Assembly (NCBI GenBank): GCA_947643665.1
Contig: CANRWW010000020.1
Span: 1 to 49,121 of the forward strand
From: an uncultured Porphyromonadaceae bacterium
Lineage (GTDB): Bacteria; Bacteroidota; Bacteroidia; Bacteroidales; Muribaculaceae
DNA length: 49,121 nt
Direction of reading: 5' to 3'
Shown: piece after piece, positions 1-9,453 of the stretch
How positions within the stretch are numbered: the stretch's first letter is position 1
Layout of the letters: each line of letters opens with the position of its first letter
The notes under the pieces: model-generated
What the model was told of the DNA's origin: nothing
Database searches by the model: none
The model's input: the letters and a program-made list of their open reading frames with translations, nothing else
Made by a program: the position numbers and the translations under genes

Positions 1-149
1 CAGCTAAAAAGTTCATTTAATGCCCCTATTTTAACTAAATTTCACATATGGCAGCGCAAAGTACCAAATACACATTATTATATAATATTATAAAACCATA
101 ATATAAGTCATCAGGCAGCTTATATGGGAGCAAGTAGAAATTATTTTTT

Positions 150-157
150 TAACTTTG
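150..157 (+). promoter_or_regulatory. candidate -7 box for upp
   Basis: TAACTTTG matches the Bacteroidetes -7 consensus TAnnTTTG. No good TTTG lies 19-21 bp upstream, so only the -7 half is supported. Use of this box would give a leader of about 110 nt before the upp start. The rest of positions 1-272 is AT-rich and shows no gene. Confidence 0.4.
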
Positions 158-272
158 CATCGGAAAATCCATTCCATGCCAGACGGCATAAACGCAGATT
201 AAATTTCCAGAATCTGTGTTAGATTGAGACAAATAATTACTGGAATAATAAATCAAATACAACATAAAATTC

Positions 273-926
273 ATGCAGGTAATAAATTTCGCAGAGAACC
301 GCTCTCTCATAAACCAATATATGACAGAGTTGCGTGACACAAAAATACAAACCGACATGCTCCGATTCCGAAGAAACCTTGAAAGGATTGGAGAAATTAT
401 GGCATATGAGATAAGCAAGACCCTTGATTACGACATAATAGATACTGCCACTCCTTTAGCCACGGCCAAAAGCGAAATAATATCCACACCACTTGTACTC
501 GCCACCATATTCAGGGCAGGCGTACCTTTCCATCAGGGATTTCTGAACTATTTCGACCACGCAGAAAACGCCTTCGTTTCGGCATACCGCAAATACAAAG
601 AAAAAGAAAACTTCGACGTGTGCATAGAATATCTTGCTTCCCCCAGGCTTGAAGGAAAGACATTGATTCTAGCAGACCCAATGCTTGCCACAGGAGCTTC
701 CATGGAACTCAGCTACCGCGCATTGCTCACAAAGGGTGAACCGGCACACATACATGTAGCCTCTGTGATAGCTTCGAGACAGGCCGTTGACTACATTGAA
801 GCCCATTTCCCAAAAGACAAAACCACAATATGGATTGGCGCCATAGATCCTGAAATCAATTCACACTCCTATATAGTGCCAGGCCTGGGAGATGCTGGAG
901 ACCTCGCTTACGGCATAAAAGAATAA
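273..926 (+). CDS. upp: uracil phosphoribosyltransferase
   Basis: This 217-residue protein belongs to the type I phosphoribosyltransferases and is expected to make UMP from uracil and PRPP in the cytosol (pyrimidine salvage). The PRPP-binding loop appears as ADPMLATGAS near residue 138; the usual family form is DPMLATGGS. The uracil-binding C-terminus is recognisable as PGLGDAGDLAYG. Length is normal for the family (about 210 residues). The ATG at 273 gives the N-terminus expected for Bacteroidetes UPRT, with no export signal. The gene stands alone: the next gene on this strand begins about 370 bp later, so it is probably monocistronic. Confidence 0.93.
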   Translation: MQVINFAENRSLINQYMTELRDTKIQTDMLRFRRNLERIGEIMAYEISKTLDYDIIDTATPLATAKSEIISTPLVLATIFRAGVPFHQGFLNYFDHAENAFVSAYRKYKEKENFDVCIEYLASPRLEGKTLILADPMLATGASMELSYRALLTKGEPAHIHVASVIASRQAVDYIEAHFPKDKTTIWIGAIDPEINSHSYIVPGLGDAGDLAYGIKE

Positions 927-1295
927 GCGAACTGCGGTAATATCCTAACTGTTGCGAGAAAATCGGGCATTTCCCACACGCATCAACTGGGATATTTCAA
1001 TTCATACCGCCAAAACCGATCCTTACGATTCGCTACAAGGGTATGATTCAAGGAGTCGGAAAAAATCAGACACATCAAATTCCGTGTCGGTACAGGAGAA
1101 TGCCGCCATAATGATTCTTATGGCATGGGCTTGGAATTTAGGGCAAAATGAATTGCCTGAAGCAATTAGCCCGCCACAGCCATATCCGGTAACACACCAG
1201 AGAAACGATCGTGGTATCCTCCACTAATAAATTATTTACAACAATAAGACCTGCTTATAAAACAAATCGCTCTCCGTTACGCTTATATAAGTATT
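927..1295. other. intergenic gap between upp and malic enzyme
   Basis: No convincing gene was found in this 369 bp. A 91-codon open frame (952-1227, TTG start) has no recognisable motif and low-complexity composition, so it is not called. A small inverted repeat, AATTGC/GCAATT with a 5-nt spacer, lies at 1151-1167 but lacks a following T-run. No clear TAnnTTTG box was seen for the downstream gene. Confidence 0.5.
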
Positions 1296-2651
1296 ATGGA
1301 AGATTTATTAAAGAAAATGGCGCTTGCATACCACCGTGATCCGCGCCCCGGAAAAATAGAAGTTATCCCTACAAAACCATATTCTTCACCTGCCGACCTC
1401 GCTCTAGCATATTCCCCAGGAGTGGCGTACCCTTGCCTTGAAATAAAAGATGATAAAAATAAGGTCTGGGAATACACAAACAAAGGCAATCTGGTCGCAG
1501 TCATATCAAACGGAACCGCCGTACTTGGCCTTGGAGATATCGGCGCATCTGCTGGAAAGCCCGTAATGGAAGGTAAAGCCCTTTTATTCAAAATATTCGC
1601 CGGTCTGGATTGCTACGATATCGAGATCAACGAAAAAGACCCTAAAAAATTTGTTGAAATCGTAAAATCACTCTCACCGACATTCGGGGGAATAAACCTT
1701 GAGGACATAAAAGCCCCGGAATGTTTCGAAATAGAAACGGAGCTCAAACGCCAATGCGACATTCCGGTAATGCATGACGACCAGCACGGAACCGCCATCA
1801 TATCCGGTGCGGCATTGATAAACGCGGCCGACATACAAGGCAAAAAGCTGGAAGATCTAAAGGTTGTGGTCAATGGTGCCGGTGCCGCAGCCATATCCTG
1901 CACACGCCTATACACAGCATTGGGAGTAAAACGCGAAAACATCGTCATGTGTGATTCCAAAGGAGTGATACGCTCTGACAGGGCCGGACTTTCGGAACAG
2001 AAACTGGAATTTGCCACCACAAGAGACATACATTCGCTCCAGGAAGCTATGGTAAACGCAGACCTGTTTCTGGGACTTTCCGTACGCGATGTGCTCACAG
2101 CCGACATGATACGGTCTATGGCTCCGAATCCGATCGTATTCGCACTTGCCAACCCCGATCCTGAAATAGCATATGATATAGCGATGGAATCACGGCCTGA
2201 CCTTATTTTTGCAACCGGACGCTCCGACTACCCCAACCAGATAAACAATGTACTCGGCTTCCCATACATATTCCGTGGTGCGCTTGACTGCGGGGCATCC
2301 GCAATCAACGAGCCAATGAAGCTGGCAGCCGCGCATGCCATCGCCAAACTAACCCGCGAGCCTGTGCCACAGAAAGTCAAAGACGCATATGGCAATCCGG
2401 ACATGGCATTCGGCAAAAATTACATATTGCCGAAACCCATGGACAACCGATTGATACTCACCATTCCGCCAGCCGTAGCCCGTGCCGCTATGGACTCCGG
2501 TGTAAGCCGTCGTCCCATAACAGACTGGGAAAAATATGCCGGGCATCTAGCAAACCTGGGTGGCCAGTGCAGCGACGGCATATGCTATTCCCAGCTCCTC
2601 AATTCACGGGAAACGCTGAAACAGGTAGCAAAACGCCTCGGGTACAAGTAA
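1296..2651 (+). CDS. malic enzyme, stand-alone form without phosphotransacetylase domain
   Basis: Oxidative decarboxylation of malate to pyruvate with NAD(P) as acceptor is the expected activity. The N-terminal malic domain shows YSPGVAYPC near residue 40, [17 protein letters not shown] near 90 and the metal site [12 protein letters not shown] near 135. The conserved [15 protein letters not shown] and the Rossmann loop VVNGAGAAA follow. Bacteroides usually carry a MaeB-type fusion of about 760 residues with a C-terminal phosphotransacetylase (PTA) domain. Here the protein stops at 451 residues, about 45 residues after the PITDW motif, and no PTA-like coding follows before the convergent LD-carboxypeptidase gene 18 bp away. 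It therefore looks like a complete single-domain enzyme. NADP versus NAD preference cannot be read from the sequence. Confidence 0.9.
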   Translation: MEDLLKKMALAYHRDPRPGKIEVIPTKPYSSPADLALAYSPGVAYPCLEIKDDKNKVWEYTNKGNLVAVISNGTAVLGLGDIGASAGKPVMEGKALLFKIFAGLDCYDIEINEKDPKKFVEIVKSLSPTFGGINLEDIKAPECFEIETELKRQCDIPVMHDDQHGTAIISGAALINAADIQGKKLEDLKVVVNGAGAAAISCTRLYTALGVKRENIVMCDSKGVIRSDRAGLSEQKLEFATTRDIHSLQEAMVNADLFLGLSVRDVLTADMIRSMAPNPIVFALANPDPEIAYDIAMESRPDLIFATGRSDYPNQINNVLGFPYIFRGALDCGASAINEPMKLAAAHAIAKLTREPVPQKVKDAYGNPDMAFGKNYILPKPMDNRLILTIPPAVARAAMDSGVSRRPITDWEKYAGHLANLGGQCSDGICYSQLLNSRETLKQVAKRLGYK

Positions 2652-2669
2652 TCCCCCAAAACCGCAATC

Positions 2670-3608
2670 CTATTTCCAATCATAGCGGAGGCCTGCCAAA
2701 CTGTCACCGACAGCAAGGGTGGCCTCCGCTCCCAATATCAGCGGGCAATTATTCTCAATATGCCCTGAGGGGATGCCATAAGCACGAGGGAAACTGTATC
2801 CTCCCAAAAAACGATCTATCATAGTCTCCATATCGGGATGGTCCACAGATGGACGATAATCTGTGAAAGCTCCAACCATCAGACCTGCGATATTGTCAAA
2901 AACGCCACGCAACTTCAACTGCCACAGAATCCTCTCCACCTTATATATCGGCTCTGCAATATCCTCAATAAACAGAATGTCTCCCTTTCCGACTGGATCG
3001 AACGGCGTTCCTACCAGTCCTCCAAGCACTGCAAGATTCCCCCCCACGACCCTGCCCGCGCATATACCAGGAACATTATACGCATGCCCTTTAAAGCCAT
3101 AATTCAACACCTCCCCATCTTCTCCCGACAGTATCCCCATCTCACGGGCATAATATCCGAAACCGGCGCCACGCCCTATATACTTTGCCATGGCTCCGTG
3201 CAACCCCGCGACGCCCTTGCGCATCCACAGGCAATGCAAAGCCGTTATGTCACTGAAACCAACAAGCCACTTCCTGAAGCATCCAGAGGGCAGCTTGTCA
3301 AGGTTTTCCAACAGATGTACACAACCGTATCCACCTCGCGAACAGATTATGGCACGTATACTGTCATCCTCCAACGCCGCTTTCATATCGGCAAACCTGT
3401 CTTCTGCACTTGCGCTGAACGACCCGCATCCCCCCTTGGCATGGGGCATAACCACCGGGTCATACCCCTCTTTCCCAAGCATTTCAACAGCATGGTCAAT
3501 CAGCTCGGGCGCAATTTTTGACGCCGGCGACACTATCGCTATCCGGTCCCCCGGTTTCAATGCCGTAGGCATGGCCGCCGGGAGATTTCTATTCATCAGA
3601 CCTTCCAT
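2670..3608 (-). CDS. muramoyltetrapeptide LD-carboxypeptidase (peptidase S66)
   Basis: S66 serine peptidases release the terminal D-Ala from murein tetrapeptides during cell-wall recycling in the cytosol. The catalytic set is visible: Ser119 in VGFSDITALH, Glu215 in FIEDIAEP and His283 in PSGHIENNCP. The spacing is close to the characterised Pseudomonas enzyme. The 312-residue length is normal and there is no export signal. Met1 is used here, but Met5 is an equally good start. The gene begins 4 nt after the stop of the radical SAM gene, so the two are almost certainly co-transcribed. It converges on the malic enzyme gene with only 18 bp between stops. Confidence 0.9.
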   Translation of the reverse strand: MEGLMNRNLPAAMPTALKPGDRIAIVSPASKIAPELIDHAVEMLGKEGYDPVVMPHAKGGCGSFSASAEDRFADMKAALEDDSIRAIICSRGGYGCVHLLENLDKLPSGCFRKWLVGFSDITALHCLWMRKGVAGLHGAMAKYIGRGAGFGYYAREMGILSGEDGEVLNYGFKGHAYNVPGICAGRVVGGNLAVLGGLVGTPFDPVGKGDILFIEDIAEPIYKVERILWQLKLRGVFDNIAGLMVGAFTDYRPSVDHPDMETMIDRFLGGYSFPRAYGIPSGHIENNCPLILGAEATLAVGDSLAGLRYDWK

Positions 3609-3612
3609 AAAT

Positions 3613-4392
3613 TCAATTTACCTGTATCTTGATTCCGGTAGCCTCATGTATCCGCTCCCCTATTCCGGCCAGTTCCTCCGCCTCAATCTTGACGAGCCCC
3701 TTTGCCGGAGTAGGGCGGTCAAGCGAATAAATCATTATCTCGCGCGGTTTTATGACCTTGTATGCCTCTATGAGTGCGGCAATCTCCTCTTCTACGGTAT
3801 TGTCAATAACTTGCCCGCCATACTCCCCGCGAAACATCATAGTCTGTATTATAGCCTGCCCCTCAAAACGCTTAAGCTGTCCTATGACTGAGGCTGCAGA
3901 AAAATCCGGAGAATTAGGACGGTCTATAACACGTATGGTGCCGTCAACAGCCGAGTCAAGTTTCAATATATTGTTGTCAACGCGAAGAAGCGCCCGGCAC
4001 ACATCCTCACGTCCGATCCTTGTGGAATTGGACAACACACTCACTTTCGTTTCAGGGAAATACATGTCGCGTAGCCTTAGCGTATCATCTACAACCGACT
4101 CAAAATCAGGATGCATCGTAGGTTCCCCGTTACCAGAAAAAGTAATCACATCCAATACGCTTCCGGCGTCTCTCATCTCTTTGAGTTTGGCCTCCAGAAG
4201 AGAGCGCACACTGTCGCGCGACGGCAAACCGGCGCGGCCTGCCCCCTGCGCGTTGAATCCGGCCTCGCAATACAGGCAGTCAAAGGTACACACTTTACCG
4301 TCGGCAGGCGAAAGATTCACACCAAGCGATGTGCCGAGACGGCGCGAATGTATAGGTCCGAAAATTGTAGAATGGAAAAGAATAGTCTGCAT
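3613..4392 (-). CDS. radical SAM protein (COG0731-like)
   Basis: A 259-residue protein with the iron-sulfur motif CTFDCLYC (CxxxCxxC) near residues 34-41, directly after GVNLSPADGKV. The SAM-binding region reads TFSGNGEPTMHPDF around residues 104-117, typical of small radical SAM enzymes resembling the catalytic half of wyosine enzymes. The later segment PREIMIYSLDRPTPAKGL is conserved in this bacterial group. The substrate is unknown and no accessory binding domain is visible. It lies immediately upstream of the LD-carboxypeptidase gene and is probably in the same transcript. That pairing does not by itself indicate a role in peptidoglycan. Confidence 0.8.
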   Translation of the reverse strand: MQTILFHSTIFGPIHSRRLGTSLGVNLSPADGKVCTFDCLYCEAGFNAQGAGRAGLPSRDSVRSLLEAKLKEMRDAGSVLDVITFSGNGEPTMHPDFESVVDDTLRLRDMYFPETKVSVLSNSTRIGREDVCRALLRVDNNILKLDSAVDGTIRVIDRPNSPDFSAASVIGQLKRFEGQAIIQTMMFRGEYGGQVIDNTVEEEIAALIEAYKVIKPREIMIYSLDRPTPAKGLVKIEAEELAGIGERIHEATGIKIQVN

Positions 4393-4410
4393 AAATTATT
4401 TGAAAAACTG

Positions 4411-4458
4411 GAGCCGGTCTCCTGCAGGAAACCGGCCTCCTGCAGGAAACCGGCCTCC
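4411..4458 (-). terminator. frr terminator with tandemly duplicated stem
   Basis: An 18-bp unit (CTCCTGCAGGAAACCGGC) occurs twice in tandem at 4419-4436 and 4437-4454, and GCCGGT sits just before it at 4413-4418. Either copy of ACCGGC can pair with GCCGGT, so two alternative hairpins are possible. On the minus strand the structure is followed by CAGTTTTTCA, consistent with intrinsic termination downstream of frr (stop at 4555) and ahead of the radical SAM gene. Confidence 0.55.
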
Positions 4459-4554
4459 TATATTAATTCTCTATTAAAAATCAAACGACATCTGTAGCTT
4501 ATGGAATCTTGCACGCTACTTGTCAGCCAATTTCACAAACCAGAGAGCTATGTG

Positions 4555-5115
4555 TTACACTGTGAGTATCTCCTTTTCCTTAGCTGCAAACAGATCGTCT
4601 ATCTTCTTCAGATATTTGTCATGCAACTTCTGGGCTGAGGCCTCGGCATCTTTTTCCACATCCTCCGGCATACCCTGCTTGACAGCTTTCTTAAGCCCCT
4701 CTATAGCATCGCGGCGGGCATTGCGCACGCTCACTTTTGCCTGTTCCGCCTCTGCTTTGGACTGCTTTACAAGCATCTTGCGGCGCTCTTCCGTAAGCGG
4801 TGGTATGGACAAACGTATAACTTCCCCGTTGTTCTCAGGAGTAATGCCAAGTTCTGAGTTGATAATCGCTTTCTCAATTTCCTTGAACATCGCTTTTTCC
4901 CATGGCGTGATAGCGATAGTGCGGGCATCGGGAACAGAGATATTGGCTACGTTCGAAATAGGGGCAGCAGAGCCATAATAGCTCACACGTATTCCGTCAA
5001 GGATTCTGGGATTAGCCTTGCCTGCACGTATATGCGCAAGCGATTCGTCAAGATAGGCAACAGCCATCTCCATTTTCTCCTCGGCGGGGTCAAGATAAGT
5101 CTTAGGATCTGTCAT
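4555..5115 (-). CDS. frr: ribosome recycling factor
   Basis: Ribosome recycling factor, 186 residues, splits post-termination ribosomes together with EF-G. The family pattern is clear: an N-terminal helix with [21 protein letters not shown], then [40 protein letters not shown], and the C-terminal helical hairpin with SVRNARRDA. The open frame extends upstream to 5154. Met at 5115 is preferred because [15 protein letters not shown] matches the usual RRF N-terminus and avoids overlap with pyrH. With that start, 28 nt separate it from the pyrH stop, the common pyrH-frr arrangement. Confidence 0.96.
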   Translation of the reverse strand: MTDPKTYLDPAEEKMEMAVAYLDESLAHIRAGKANPRILDGIRVSYYGSAAPISNVANISVPDARTIAITPWEKAMFKEIEKAIINSELGITPENNGEVIRLSIPPLTEERRKMLVKQSKAEAEQAKVSVRNARRDAIEGLKKAVKQGMPEDVEKDAEASAQKLHDKYLKKIDDLFAAKEKEILTV

Positions 5116-5143
5116 TGTATATTTAGTTTTATAATTTTCCCGG

Positions 5144-5854
5144 TCAATAAACAAGTGTGCCTATAGAATCGCCGTCAAGCACTTTGGCAAGATTGCCTAC
5201 TGTATCCATATCAAACACGATGATAGGCAACTTATTTTCTTTACAAAGAGCCGTGGCCGTGAGATCCATGACTTTCAGACCACGGTTATATACCTCGTCA
5301 TAAGTGATCTCATTGAATTTCGTGGCAGTTGGATCTTTTTCCGGATCAGCGGTATACACTCCGTCAACACGCGTGCCCTTCAGCATCACATCAGCTTCTA
5401 CCTCTACACCACGCAAGGCTGCTCCCGTATCGGTTGTGAAAAACGGGCACCCGGTACCACCTGAAAGTATGGCCACCTCACCATTTTCCATGGCCTCTAT
5501 GGCGTGCCATTTACTGTAATATTCACCTATAGGATACATATTGATGGCTGTGAAAACCTTGGCTTTCTGCCCTATCGCCGTGAGGGCAGAACTCAGTGCA
5601 AGCGAATTGATAACCGTTGCAAGCATACCCATCTGGTCACCTTTCACACGGTCGAAGCCTTTTGCAGCACCTTGCATGCCACGGAAAATATTTCCTCCAC
5701 CTATGACTATCGCAACCTGGGTTCCACCCTGCACTGCAGCTTTTACCTGCTCGGCATACTGGCTCAGGCGCACAGTATCTATACCATACCCTTGCGAACC
5801 CATCAGCGACTCACCGCTCAGTTTCAAAAGCACTCTCTTATATTTCGTTCTCAT
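5144..5854 (-). CDS. pyrH: UMP kinase
   Basis: Hexameric UMP kinase of the amino-acid-kinase fold, 236 residues, phosphorylates UMP to UDP in de novo pyrimidine synthesis. Visible motifs are KLSGESLMG at the N-terminus, [10 protein letters not shown] near residue 52, [11 protein letters not shown] near residue 74 and [16 protein letters not shown] near residue 130. [17 protein letters not shown], typical of the family, follows. Length is standard. It is the first gene of the pyrH-frr operon and is served by a good promoter about 50 bp upstream. Confidence 0.97.
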   Translation of the reverse strand: MRTKYKRVLLKLSGESLMGSQGYGIDTVRLSQYAEQVKAAVQGGTQVAIVIGGGNIFRGMQGAAKGFDRVKGDQMGMLATVINSLALSSALTAIGQKAKVFTAINMYPIGEYYSKWHAIEAMENGEVAILSGGTGCPFFTTDTGAALRGVEVEADVMLKGTRVDGVYTADPEKDPTATKFNEITYDEVYNRGLKVMDLTATALCKENKLPIIVFDMDTVGNLAKVLDGDSIGTLVY

Positions 5855-5904
5855 CTGTCCTTGTTGTTCTTAGGTTTAATGGAGCACAACTCCATTTTAT
5901 TTCA

Positions 5905-5938
5905 CAAATATAGCGCTATTTTTCTCACCCTGCAAAAA
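5905..5938 (-). promoter_or_regulatory. pyrH-frr promoter
   Basis: On the minus strand, the -7 box TATATTTG (5905-5912) is preceded at 20 bp by a -33 box TTTTTG (5933-5938). This is a full match to the Bacteroidetes sigma-ABfr pattern. It lies about 50 bp before the pyrH start codon. Confidence 0.7.
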
Positions 5939-6109
5939 TTCAGAAAAAATTGCATAACTTTACAACACAGATCAATTTATAAGTTGCCGATAAAAAATTA
6001 ATACACCGGTATACCGGCTCAAAAGAAGCAAGCCGGGTTATTCTATTTTTTAACAGCACCATCAGGACATACATGGAACCGTTCCAACGGATCTTTAGAA
6101 AATCTCCAT

Positions 6110-7453
6110 ATGAAAGAACTGAAATGCCCGCATTGCCAACATGTGTTCAGCGTTGACGAAGACATATTTGAATCACTGGCCAACCAGGTACGCAACACCG
6201 CCTTCCAGGAGGAACTTGACCGACGTACTGCCGAAAACCGCAAATTAATACAAGCTGAAGCCGCGTCACAGTCAACACTGCAGGAAAACCGCTTCCGGCA
6301 ACAACTCAGCCAACGCGACATACAACTCGCCGAAAGCAACGCAAAAATAGAAGCGCTAAACAACCGTATTGACTCAGCCGTAAAAAACCGGGAACTTGAA
6401 ATGGCGGCAGACATTGCCCGCCGCGATGCAGAGATTGCCAGGCTGAAAGCCGAACTGTCAAACACCGACGACCGCCGCCGCATGGCACTGCTTGAAGAAC
6501 GCCAGAAAGCATCGGAAGAGATACGGAAAAAAGACAACGAAATAGCCCGCATCACGAACGAAGTGGCAACCGTGCGCTCCGAAGCCATGCTCCGGGAAGC
6601 GAGTTTGCGCGAACGCCACGAAGCCATTATTCGCGAAAAAGACGCCGCAATAGAACTTTACCGCGACATGAAAGCACGCATGAGCACAAAGATGATCGGA
6701 GAGTCGCTTGAGATACATTGCGCCAATGAATTCAACCGCATACGCGCCACGGCATATCCCAATGCCTTCTTTGACAAGGACAACGACGCATCAGGAGGCT
6801 CAAAAGGAGACTTCATATTCCGCGACTATATAGACGGCGTGGAATATATCTCCATAATGTTCGAGATGAAAAACGAAGCCGATGAAACAGCGACCAAACA
6901 CCGTAACAGCGACTTCCTCAAAAAACTTGACCAGGATCGTACCACAAAAAAATGCGAATACGCGGTATTGGTATCCCTCCTCGAACCAAACAGCGACCTT
7001 TACAATGACGGAATAGTTGACGTGTCGCACATCCACGACAAAATGTTTGTAGTAAGGCCACAGTTCTTCATCCCGATAATCGCCCTGCTCACCAAAGCCT
7101 CCCGCCAAGCAGCGCAATACAAGGCAGAGCTTGAGACAGCCCGCCGCCAAAGCATTGATATCACCAATTTTGAAGAAAAACTCGCCAAATTCCGTGAAGG
7201 CTTCGGATATAACTACATGCAGGCATCAAAAAAATTCAACGACGCCATCAAAGCCATAGACAATTCCATATCACAACTCCAGAAAGTGCGCGACTCCCTT
7301 GTCGGATCTGAAAACAACCTCCGGCTTGCCAACGACAAAGTGGAAGCCCTTACCATCCGCAAACTCACCCACGGCAACCCCACAATGAAACAGAAATTCA
7401 AGGACGCACGGCAGTCTTCCGCCCCCTCACACGACGAAGACAGCGGCCTATGA
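6110..7453 (+). CDS. DUF2130 protein with zinc-knuckle N-terminus and PD-(D/E)XK-like core
   Basis: A 447-residue cytosolic protein of the DUF2130 family. The N-terminus has a CPHC pair (Cys6, Cys9), possibly half of a zinc ribbon. Residues about 25-185 are highly charged and heptad-like, consistent with a long coiled coil. The conserved DUF2130 block follows: [18 protein letters not shown], then [12 protein letters not shown] with Asp234, then MFEMKNE with Glu252-x-Lys254. The D-(x17)-ExK order resembles the PD-(D/E)XK nuclease core, which is an inference. A second helical, coiled-coil-prone region (about 330-430) closes the protein. The biological role is not established. Its last 6 nt overlap the end of the convergent pentapeptide-like gene. 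A weak TAACTTTA box lies at 5955-5962. Confidence 0.8.
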   Translation: MKELKCPHCQHVFSVDEDIFESLANQVRNTAFQEELDRRTAENRKLIQAEAASQSTLQENRFRQQLSQRDIQLAESNAKIEALNNRIDSAVKNRELEMAADIARRDAEIARLKAELSNTDDRRRMALLEERQKASEEIRKKDNEIARITNEVATVRSEAMLREASLRERHEAIIREKDAAIELYRDMKARMSTKMIGESLEIHCANEFNRIRATAYPNAFFDKDNDASGGSKGDFIFRDYIDGVEYISIMFEMKNEADETATKHRNSDFLKKLDQDRTTKKCEYAVLVSLLEPNSDLYNDGIVDVSHIHDKMFVVRPQFFIPIIALLTKASRQAAQYKAELETARRQSIDITNFEEKLAKFREGFGYNYMQASKKFNDAIKAIDNSISQLQKVRDSLVGSENNLRLANDKVEALTIRKLTHGNPTMKQKFKDARQSSAPSHDEDSGL

Positions 7454-8593
7454 GTTATTCCTCACTTTATTGGCCAGAATAAAACCTAGAAAACCGACAA
7501 TCAGAAGCCCCAATGCCGAATGAGTGCTTGATGAGAAAAAGCTCCCGACCTTCTCGGCAAAGGATTCCTGTGGCCCCAATGAATTATTAAGGCTTCGGGC
7601 ATACGCCTCGACAGCATCCATTTCGGGCACATGCAGATGCAAATACAAGCCGCCGATAAAAGCCAATAACAGAAAAAGAGCGAGAACTTTCCACCATTGG
7701 TAACCATATCCCAGGCTCCAGATGCCGATATGCTTCAGATAATTCATCGCATGGCGCATCTTTACCCCGCATGAATTGGCACGTGACATTTCAATCAGAT
7801 GATATTTCATGCGCCGGTCGCAAAAGCGTTTATATGCGATGTTGGAATCCCTATTATACCCCTTGCCCGCATATGTGCCACTTAAAGCCTGATATACCGA
7901 AGCTCCCTCAAGCGCCAATGAACTCAACGTTTCAAGACGGTTGCTTTCATTAAAAACCACCCTATGCTTACTGCTGCCATAAGGGCAACAGGGATTATGT
8001 ATCCTCCCGCTTGTCTTCTCTATCATGAACTTATACATCTCACAATCATCCTGTATCAGATTATCAATATTCTCTATTTTCAGGCAATTATGCTCAAAAA
8101 CAAGAGTTGACAAACTGCAATAGCGGAAGATGCTCCCGAGCAAAGTGGTTGTTCCCGTGAAAGCACACATATAAAAATCTCCGATTTCGATCCTGCACCC
8201 AGATAAAAAGCAATTGTGAAGAACTGAATAACGAAAATCAGCGATTCTTATACAGGCATTCCTAAAACGGCAGAAATACAGTTCACTGAAAAAGAAATCC
8301 ACTTCCTCAATAATATTGTCCTGCCCGGCTTTTATATATCTGTCAAAATTACATCTGTCCAGTATCGCTGCCGAAAGTGACACTTTATGCATCCGCGCAC
8401 CTACAAAAGAAACATTAAATATCCTCTTTTTATTTTCGCACAACGGATCATACCGCGAAAAGGATATGTTCCTCAACTCATAGCCCTCAAAACTCAGGCC
8501 ACTTGTATCACATTCAGACAAATCCAAATTCTCAAGCATCTTATCGCCTGCCTGCTCGCATGCAAGCATCAGAGCCAGCAAATCCTCGCGCAA
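7448..8593 (-). CDS. pentapeptide-repeat-like protein with two C-terminal membrane helices
   Basis: A 381-residue protein without an N-terminal signal. Residues about 20-190 contain degenerate A/C(D/N)(L/F)xx-type repeats (for example [41 protein letters not shown]) that would form a short right-handed beta-helix. The C-terminal third contains two membrane segments, about residues 300-320 ([20 protein letters not shown]) and 360-378 ([18 protein letters not shown]). The protein is thus a cytosolic repeat domain anchored at its C-terminus. It has many Cys residues (about 15). Function is unknown. The gene ends inside the DUF2130 gene on the opposite strand. A TATTTTTG box (8627-8634, minus) lies 34 bp before the start, but without a clear -33 box. 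Confidence 0.65.
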   Translation of the reverse strand: MREDLLALMLACEQAGDKMLENLDLSECDTSGLSFEGYELRNISFSRYDPLCENKKRIFNVSFVGARMHKVSLSAAILDRCNFDRYIKAGQDNIIEEVDFFFSELYFCRFRNACIRIADFRYSVLHNCFLSGCRIEIGDFYMCAFTGTTTLLGSIFRYCSLSTLVFEHNCLKIENIDNLIQDDCEMYKFMIEKTSGRIHNPCCPYGSSKHRVVFNESNRLETLSSLALEGASVYQALSGTYAGKGYNRDSNIAYKRFCDRRMKYHLIEMSRANSCGVKMRHAMNYLKHIGIWSLGYGYQWWKVLALFLLLAFIGGLYLHLHVPEMDAVEAYARSLNNSLGPQESFAEKVGSFFSSSTHSALGLLIVGFLGFILANKVRNNS

Positions 8594-8625
8594 ATCAATT
8601 TTTCTTGTGTATGATCAATCATAAA

Positions 8626-9402
8626 TCAAAAATATCTGGTGATACGGTAAATGGTAAAACGGGAGCGTAGCAGTTCCTCATACTCAGGATCGGCACCGGC
8701 AGCGAAAAGCACCGTTGACAGCACTTCTCCCTCGGCACCACTGCGGGAGGCAACCTCCACACGGCCAGGAGACATGACAAGCCCCCCCGTTATGGGGTTA
8801 ACGATCTGGCAGGGACGCCCGGGAGGATTGCCCGAAGTGGTGAGGCACCCGTCGTTGAGCTTTACAGGCACATCCCCGATGGCCATTATGGAACTGTTTC
8901 CCATATTCACCACTGCATCGGATATGCCCTTTTTGCCAAGCAATACGCGGATACGATCCAGGGCAAAACCTTTTATAAACCCTGAAAGATTCAACCTTAA
9001 AGCATCGCTCTCCCTCCATATCTCCCCGTCAGGTTCAATATGCATGGTGTCAAGCATATGCGGCGTATGACCCGGCGATCCTGCCGAAACATCAAAAAAT
9101 CCCTGTGTCAGCGCATGATAGCGCCGGCACAGGGATAACATCTCATAAAGGCAGTCACCAGCAAGCATACGTTCACCAGGCATCAGACCATTAAACCGCG
9201 ACAACTCACTGTCAGGATCAAAGCAATTGCCTGCGGTCTCTATCCTTTCTATAAGACCGCGCATTTCCCCTGATACCGCCAGGAGCGCGTCTGCATCCTG
9301 GACAGCACTTTTAAGCAATATGTCAACCCGTGTATGCATGGCTTCAAACCATACATACACGGCTGTCCCATCAGAGGGGAGCTGCCTTATGATGTGAGGC
9401 AT
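8626..9402 (-). CDS. divergent ApbE-like FAD:protein FMN transferase
   Basis: The 258-residue protein follows the ApbE layout: DPDSELSRFN near residue 62, LNLSGFIKGFALDR near 136 (canonical LGGIAKGYAVD), VNMGNSSIMAIG near 166, TTSGN near 188, and IVNPITGG near 201. Family members covalently attach FMN to Thr of target flavoproteins. Two catalytic-region changes stand out. The usual HIIDP/HIVNP histidine is Gln here (CQIVNP). The Mg-binding Asp of the ADALSTA motif is Glu (GEVLSTVLFAAG). No signal peptide or lipobox is evident, whereas ApbE is normally periplasmic. It starts 51 nt after the DUF1080 gene and may be the last gene of that operon. Activity is uncertain. Confidence 0.72.
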   Translation of the reverse strand: MPHIIRQLPSDGTAVYVWFEAMHTRVDILLKSAVQDADALLAVSGEMRGLIERIETAGNCFDPDSELSRFNGLMPGERMLAGDCLYEMLSLCRRYHALTQGFFDVSAGSPGHTPHMLDTMHIEPDGEIWRESDALRLNLSGFIKGFALDRIRVLLGKKGISDAVVNMGNSSIMAIGDVPVKLNDGCLTTSGNPPGRPCQIVNPITGGLVMSPGRVEVASRSGAEGEVLSTVLFAAGADPEYEELLRSRFTIYRITRYF

Positions 9403-9453
9403 CAGTCTGTGTATGTGTCTTTGCCTTAAGGTGCGGCTGGATCAGGCACAACC

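Noticed and set aside
952-1227. 91-codon open frame after upp
   Set aside because: TTG start, no motif, odd composition and no coupling to neighbours. It is more likely non-coding.
5116-5154. N-terminal extension of ribosome recycling factor
   Set aside because: The extra 13 residues would overlap pyrH and do not match the family N-terminus; the Met at 5115 does.
6004-6052. Possible attenuator ahead of the DUF2130 gene
   Set aside because: A CCGGTATACCGG palindrome and a short CCGGCT/AGCCGG stem precede a T-rich run, but the stem is only about 6 bp and the promoter that would feed it (TAACTTTA) is imperfect.
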